Source: Convivina praedatoris (GTDB lineage: Bacteria > Bacillota > Bacilli > Lactobacillales > Lactobacillaceae). From it: a DNA stretch of 64,000 nt. The DNA lies in assembly GCF_933208495.1 (NCBI RefSeq), contig NZ_CAKOET010000005.1:58210-122209 (forward strand). Reading direction: 5' to 3'. The position numbers and the translations under genes were made by a program. Below, piece after piece: positions 61,698 through 64,000 of the stretch. Under the pieces are notes generated by a model. The model worked only from the letters and a program-made list of their open reading frames with translations. It made no database searches and had not been told where the DNA came from. Each line of letters starts with the position of its first letter. The stretch's first letter is position 1.

Positions 61698-62468
61698 ATG
61701 CAAAAATCAGTTCTTAAAATAAATAGAAAAGTTGGATTTACGCAAGTATATAACTCGGCTGTGAATGATTGTGAATTGTCCTTACAGGCTAAGGGTTTGT
61801 TACTAGAAATGTTGTCAAAACCTGATGACTGGGTATTTTACAAATCAAACATGCAGGACTGGGCTTCTAATGGCCGTGAAGCAACACAAAACGCCTTCAA
61901 GGAATTGGAGGAAAAAGGATATGTCAGTTCTCGACAGCTACAGAATGCAGACGGTAAGTTTGGGAACTTGGAAATATCTGTTTACGATTATCCGTTGACG
62001 GAAAACCGGTCACGGGAAACCGGTGACGGGAAACCCGTTAACGGAAAACCAGCAACTACTAATACTAATATAAATAATACTAATAATAATACTAAAAGTA
62101 ATACTACCCCTACCCCTTCACAGGGGAGTGAGACACCTAAGCCATCTTCTCGTAAATTAACCAAATCGGAGACTGGTGACTTTGAAAAACTATGGCAGTT
62201 ATATCCCAAGAAAGTTGGCAAAGGTGGGATTAGTGGTGCGATGAATGCTTATCGAAAAGCAATTCGGAGCGGTACTACTAACAAAGAAATTCAAGATGGC
62301 ATCATGGCCTACCGTGAAAAACTAGAACGGGACGGTACAGAGTCACGGTTTATCAAGAATGGCAGTACCTGGTTTAACCAACGGGGTTGGGAAGATGATT
62401 ACAGCGTGCCAATCACTAGCAAGCAAAGCGATCTAGATAGATTAGCAGCACAGTATGGAGATTGGTAA
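61698..62468 (+). CDS. Phage replication initiator (winged-helix, DnaD-like)
   Basis: About 256 residues. The N-terminal region (about 5-90) looks like a winged helix: CELSLQAKGLLLEMLSKPDDWVFYKSNMQDWASNGREATQNAFKELEEKGYV. A low-complexity N/T/S linker (about 115-150) is encoded by the iteron and AT-rich block. The C-terminal half (FEKLWQLYPKKVGKGGISGAMNAYRKAI) resembles DnaD/DnaB-type tails. It should bind the origin within its own gene and recruit the DnaC-like loader that follows. Confidence 0.8.
   Translation: MQKSVLKINRKVGFTQVYNSAVNDCELSLQAKGLLLEMLSKPDDWVFYKSNMQDWASNGREATQNAFKELEEKGYVSSRQLQNADGKFGNLEISVYDYPLTENRSRETGDGKPVNGKPATTNTNINNTNNNTKSNTTPTPSQGSETPKPSSRKLTKSETGDFEKLWQLYPKKVGKGGISGAMNAYRKAIRSGTTNKEIQDGIMAYREKLERDGTESRFIKNGSTWFNQRGWEDDYSVPITSKQSDLDRLAAQYGDW
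61998..62105 (+). other. Probable prophage replication origin: iterons plus AT-rich block
   Basis: Four near-identical units lie in tandem: ACGGAAAACCGGTC (61998), ACGGGAAACCGGTG (62012), ACGGGAAACCCGTTA (62026) and ACGGAAAACC (62041). Directly after them is about 50 bases of almost pure A, T and AATAAT runs. This matches origins inside initiator genes, as in phage lambda O. It is coding sequence at the same time. Confidence 0.7.
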
Positions 62469-63253
62469 TGCAGGCAATTGGAGAAGCGTTAAAGCCACTA
62501 GATAAGCTGCCGCAAGTACAAGAAGCTAAGCAGGCTTTAGCTAGTATGTCAGCTAAAGAGCAGGCGGAATGGTTTTATAACCATCACCTAGAAGCTGACG
62601 CACAGGCTTATCAGTCAATCATCAACGGCCGGCGTAAAGAATTTGAGCGCTTTAGCGTCTGGGGCATGATGGGCAAGCAGTCGTTTAGCTTTGATAAATG
62701 GCACCCAGAATTGCAAAAAGATAAAGTACGGGCCCTAGAAATTAAGCGTCAGGCATGGAAGTTAGCTGAATTGGTTCTCCGGGGCGCTGGCCGCAATATC
62801 ACAGTAGCCGGCGAACCTGGTACAGGTAAGACAGCGTTAGTACTAGCAATGATTAACCACATTCAAGAACAGTCAGACAAGACGGTCATGTTTATTAGTA
62901 TCGCTACCCTAGCCGAGAAGCTCCACCAGTTCAGAGATGAACAAGTCCAGCGACGCGTTCAGCATATTAAGCAGCTCATGCAAAAGGCTGATGTGCTGGT
63001 GATTGATGATTTTGGTACCGAAGTTGCCAACGGTTCAGCTAGTGATACCTTACAGCGGTTTTATTTTGAAATTGGAGAGGCTCGGCAAGCTAGAGATGAA
63101 AACGGACAGCGAATTTACACCACAATCATCACGACTAACTTAAATTCCAAAGAGATTATCGCTAAGTATGACCCCAAGGTTGTTAGCCGATTAATCAGCA
63201 AAAAAGCAGAGAATCAATTGAAATTCAAAGGATTGGAGGACGTCAGAGAATGA
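62468..63253 (+). CDS. DnaC-like helicase loader
   Basis: 261 residues. The AAA+ domain has Walker A AGEPGTGKTALVLAM (about 116), Walker B DVLVIDDFGTEVANGS (about 176) and sensor TTIITTNLN (about 217), with an Arg finger region SRLISKKAENQLKFKG at the end. It should load the host replicative helicase at the phage origin. ATG 62468 overlaps the stop of the initiator gene. Confidence 0.9.
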   Translation: MQAIGEALKPLDKLPQVQEAKQALASMSAKEQAEWFYNHHLEADAQAYQSIINGRRKEFERFSVWGMMGKQSFSFDKWHPELQKDKVRALEIKRQAWKLAELVLRGAGRNITVAGEPGTGKTALVLAMINHIQEQSDKTVMFISIATLAEKLHQFRDEQVQRRVQHIKQLMQKADVLVIDDFGTEVANGSASDTLQRFYFEIGEARQARDENGQRIYTTIITTNLNSKEIIAKYDPKVVSRLISKKAENQLKFKGLEDVRE

Positions 63254-63621
63254 CATTTGGATCAGTAAAAGACGACTTAAGATTTCAGGCTGTTGTCGTT
63301 AACGATGGCCGTATTGAAGAACGTGACCAGCGTATCTACGATAATTTCAGAGAAGCTAGTAATCGAGTTAGAGTCCTAACTGAACGTACGGGAAAGGTAT
63401 GGGCATTTACGACTATTAAGCCAAATCAGTACGTTAACAAGTTTAAACAAGCAAGAGAAGCAACTGGGCTATCGCAAGAAGAGCTAGCGCTTAAATCTGG
63501 TGTTAATTTAAAGGCCATTCGAGCACTTGAAGTTGGCAAAGGGAATGCAGGAAGTTATGTCTTGAGTCGCTTGTCACAGTGGTTAAATACACCAGTCGAT
63601 GCGATGAAGGGGTGGAATTGA
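63250..63621 (+). CDS. Prophage HTH protein with unknown N-terminal part
   Basis: 123 residues. The N-terminal 60 residues are unrecognised (DLRFQAVVVNDGRIEERDQRIYDNF); the C-terminal half is an XRE helix-turn-helix (FKQAREATGLSQEELALKSGVNLKAIRALEVGKGNAGSYVLSRLSQWL). It may be an anticipatory regulator in the early operon. Starts and stops overlap both neighbours (ATGA), so translation is coupled. Confidence 0.7.
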   Translation: MTFGSVKDDLRFQAVVVNDGRIEERDQRIYDNFREASNRVRVLTERTGKVWAFTTIKPNQYVNKFKQAREATGLSQEELALKSGVNLKAIRALEVGKGNAGSYVLSRLSQWLNTPVDAMKGWN

Positions 63622-64000
63622 TGAGCAAAAAATATAAATTAACGGACGAAACAATCGAACGTTATGGTCACACACTTTACCGAATTGAAGCAGTTACTAG
63701 TTTTGGAATTGTAATTGCTGGTGAACTGGGTGGTTTTATCGAAAAAGAAGACAACCTAAAACAGTCTGGCAATGCTTGGGTGTCTGGCAATGCTTGGGTG
63801 TCTGACAATGCTTGTGTGTCTGGAAATGCTCGTGTGTCTGGCGATGCTTGTGTGTCTGGAAATGCTCGTGTGTATGGCAATGCTTGGGTGTCTGGCAATG
63901 CTTGGGTGTCTGGCAATGCTTGGGTGTCTGACAATGCTTGTGTGTCTGGAAATGCTCGTGTGTCTGGCGATGCTTGGGTGTCTGGAAATGCTCGTGTGTA
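63621..64000 (+). CDS. Hexapeptide-repeat (left-handed beta-helix-like) phage protein, 3' end missing
   Basis: The gene runs off the right edge with at least 126 residues visible. A 48-residue N-terminus (TDETIERYGHTLYRIEAVTSFG...GGFIEKEDNL) is followed by at least twelve six-residue repeats of the form [S/Y]-G/D-[N/D]-A-[W/C/R]-V. Each is an 18-base DNA repeat. Such repeats form left-handed beta-helices. Phage proteins of this sort are common in lactic acid bacteria, but their function is not known. Confidence 0.75.
   Translation, partial: MSKKYKLTDETIERYGHTLYRIEAVTSFGIVIAGELGGFIEKEDNLKQSGNAWVSGNAWVSDNACVSGNARVSGDACVSGNARVYGNAWVSGNAWVSGNAWVSDNACVSGNARVSGDAWVSGNARV

Noticed and set aside
63677..63934. 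Leftward frame with repeated DTQALP units
   Set aside because: The periodicity comes from the 18-base repeats of the hexapeptide-repeat gene on the other strand.
63770..64000. Short tandem repeats that could suggest a CRISPR array or satellite
   Set aside because: The unit is 18 bases without spacers and translates into a six-residue beta-helix repeat in an open frame, so it is coding.

Overview
The window is a stretch of a low-GC Gram-positive chromosome, almost certainly from the family Lactobacillaceae. A Leuconostoc/Weissella-type relative is likely but not proven. The evidence is the gene order of the division and cell-wall cluster, T-box-controlled tRNA synthetase genes, strong AGGAGG ribosome binding sites, and a ribosomal protein S16 with a long C-terminal extension.

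From 1 to about 18.4 kb lies the end of fakA, two small membrane-protein genes and the complete division and cell-wall (dcw) cluster: mraZ, rsmH, ftsL, pbp2B, mraY, murD, murG, divIB, ftsA, ftsZ, sepF, yggT, ylmH, divIVA. It ends with T-box-regulated ileS. A three-repeat MraZ operator precedes mraZ. From 18.4 to 28.4 kb are housekeeping genes: rpsP, rimM, trmD, rnz, recJ, apt, cls, two leftward hypothetical genes, ung and pta. From 28.5 to 35.0 kb a five-gene operon resembles the glycosylation and Asp part of the accessory Sec pathway (GtfA, a short GtfB-like protein, Asp1, Asp2, Asp3), but no SecA2 or SecY2 is present here. From 36.2 to 39.3 kb are tRNA-Leu(CAG) and a serine-biosynthesis operon (serC, serA, a PgpA-like gene). 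Its leader has the layout of a ribosome-mediated attenuator with three consecutive Ser codons. From 39.4 to 48.4 kb come yebC, a flavodoxin, T-box-regulated thrS, an amino-acid permease, dedA, a probably leaderless HTH gene with nadV, and a fructosamine-kinase-like gene.

From about 49.8 kb to the right edge is a temperate siphovirus-like prophage. It has an integrase, a block of leftward accessory genes (DUF1828-like, DUF6978-like, DUF4352-like and SHOCT proteins), CI and Cro, three unusual convergent small-gene pairs, an antirepressor behind a long structured leader, small membrane proteins, and a replication module (RecA-like ATPase, DUF669 protein, initiator with an internal iteron origin, DnaC-like loader). 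The window ends inside a hexapeptide-repeat gene.

The most unusual signal is a family of hairpins sharing a 5' GGGACTTACAT and a 3' GAATGCCC around a stem whose sequence changes while pairing is kept. Eight copies, and perhaps a degenerate ninth, lie in three short tandem arrays at 35.9, 48.9 and 52.6 kb. I do not recognise this family. Other points of interest are the serine attenuator, two genes with a TATAAT box directly before the start codon, and the convergent small-gene modules in the prophage.
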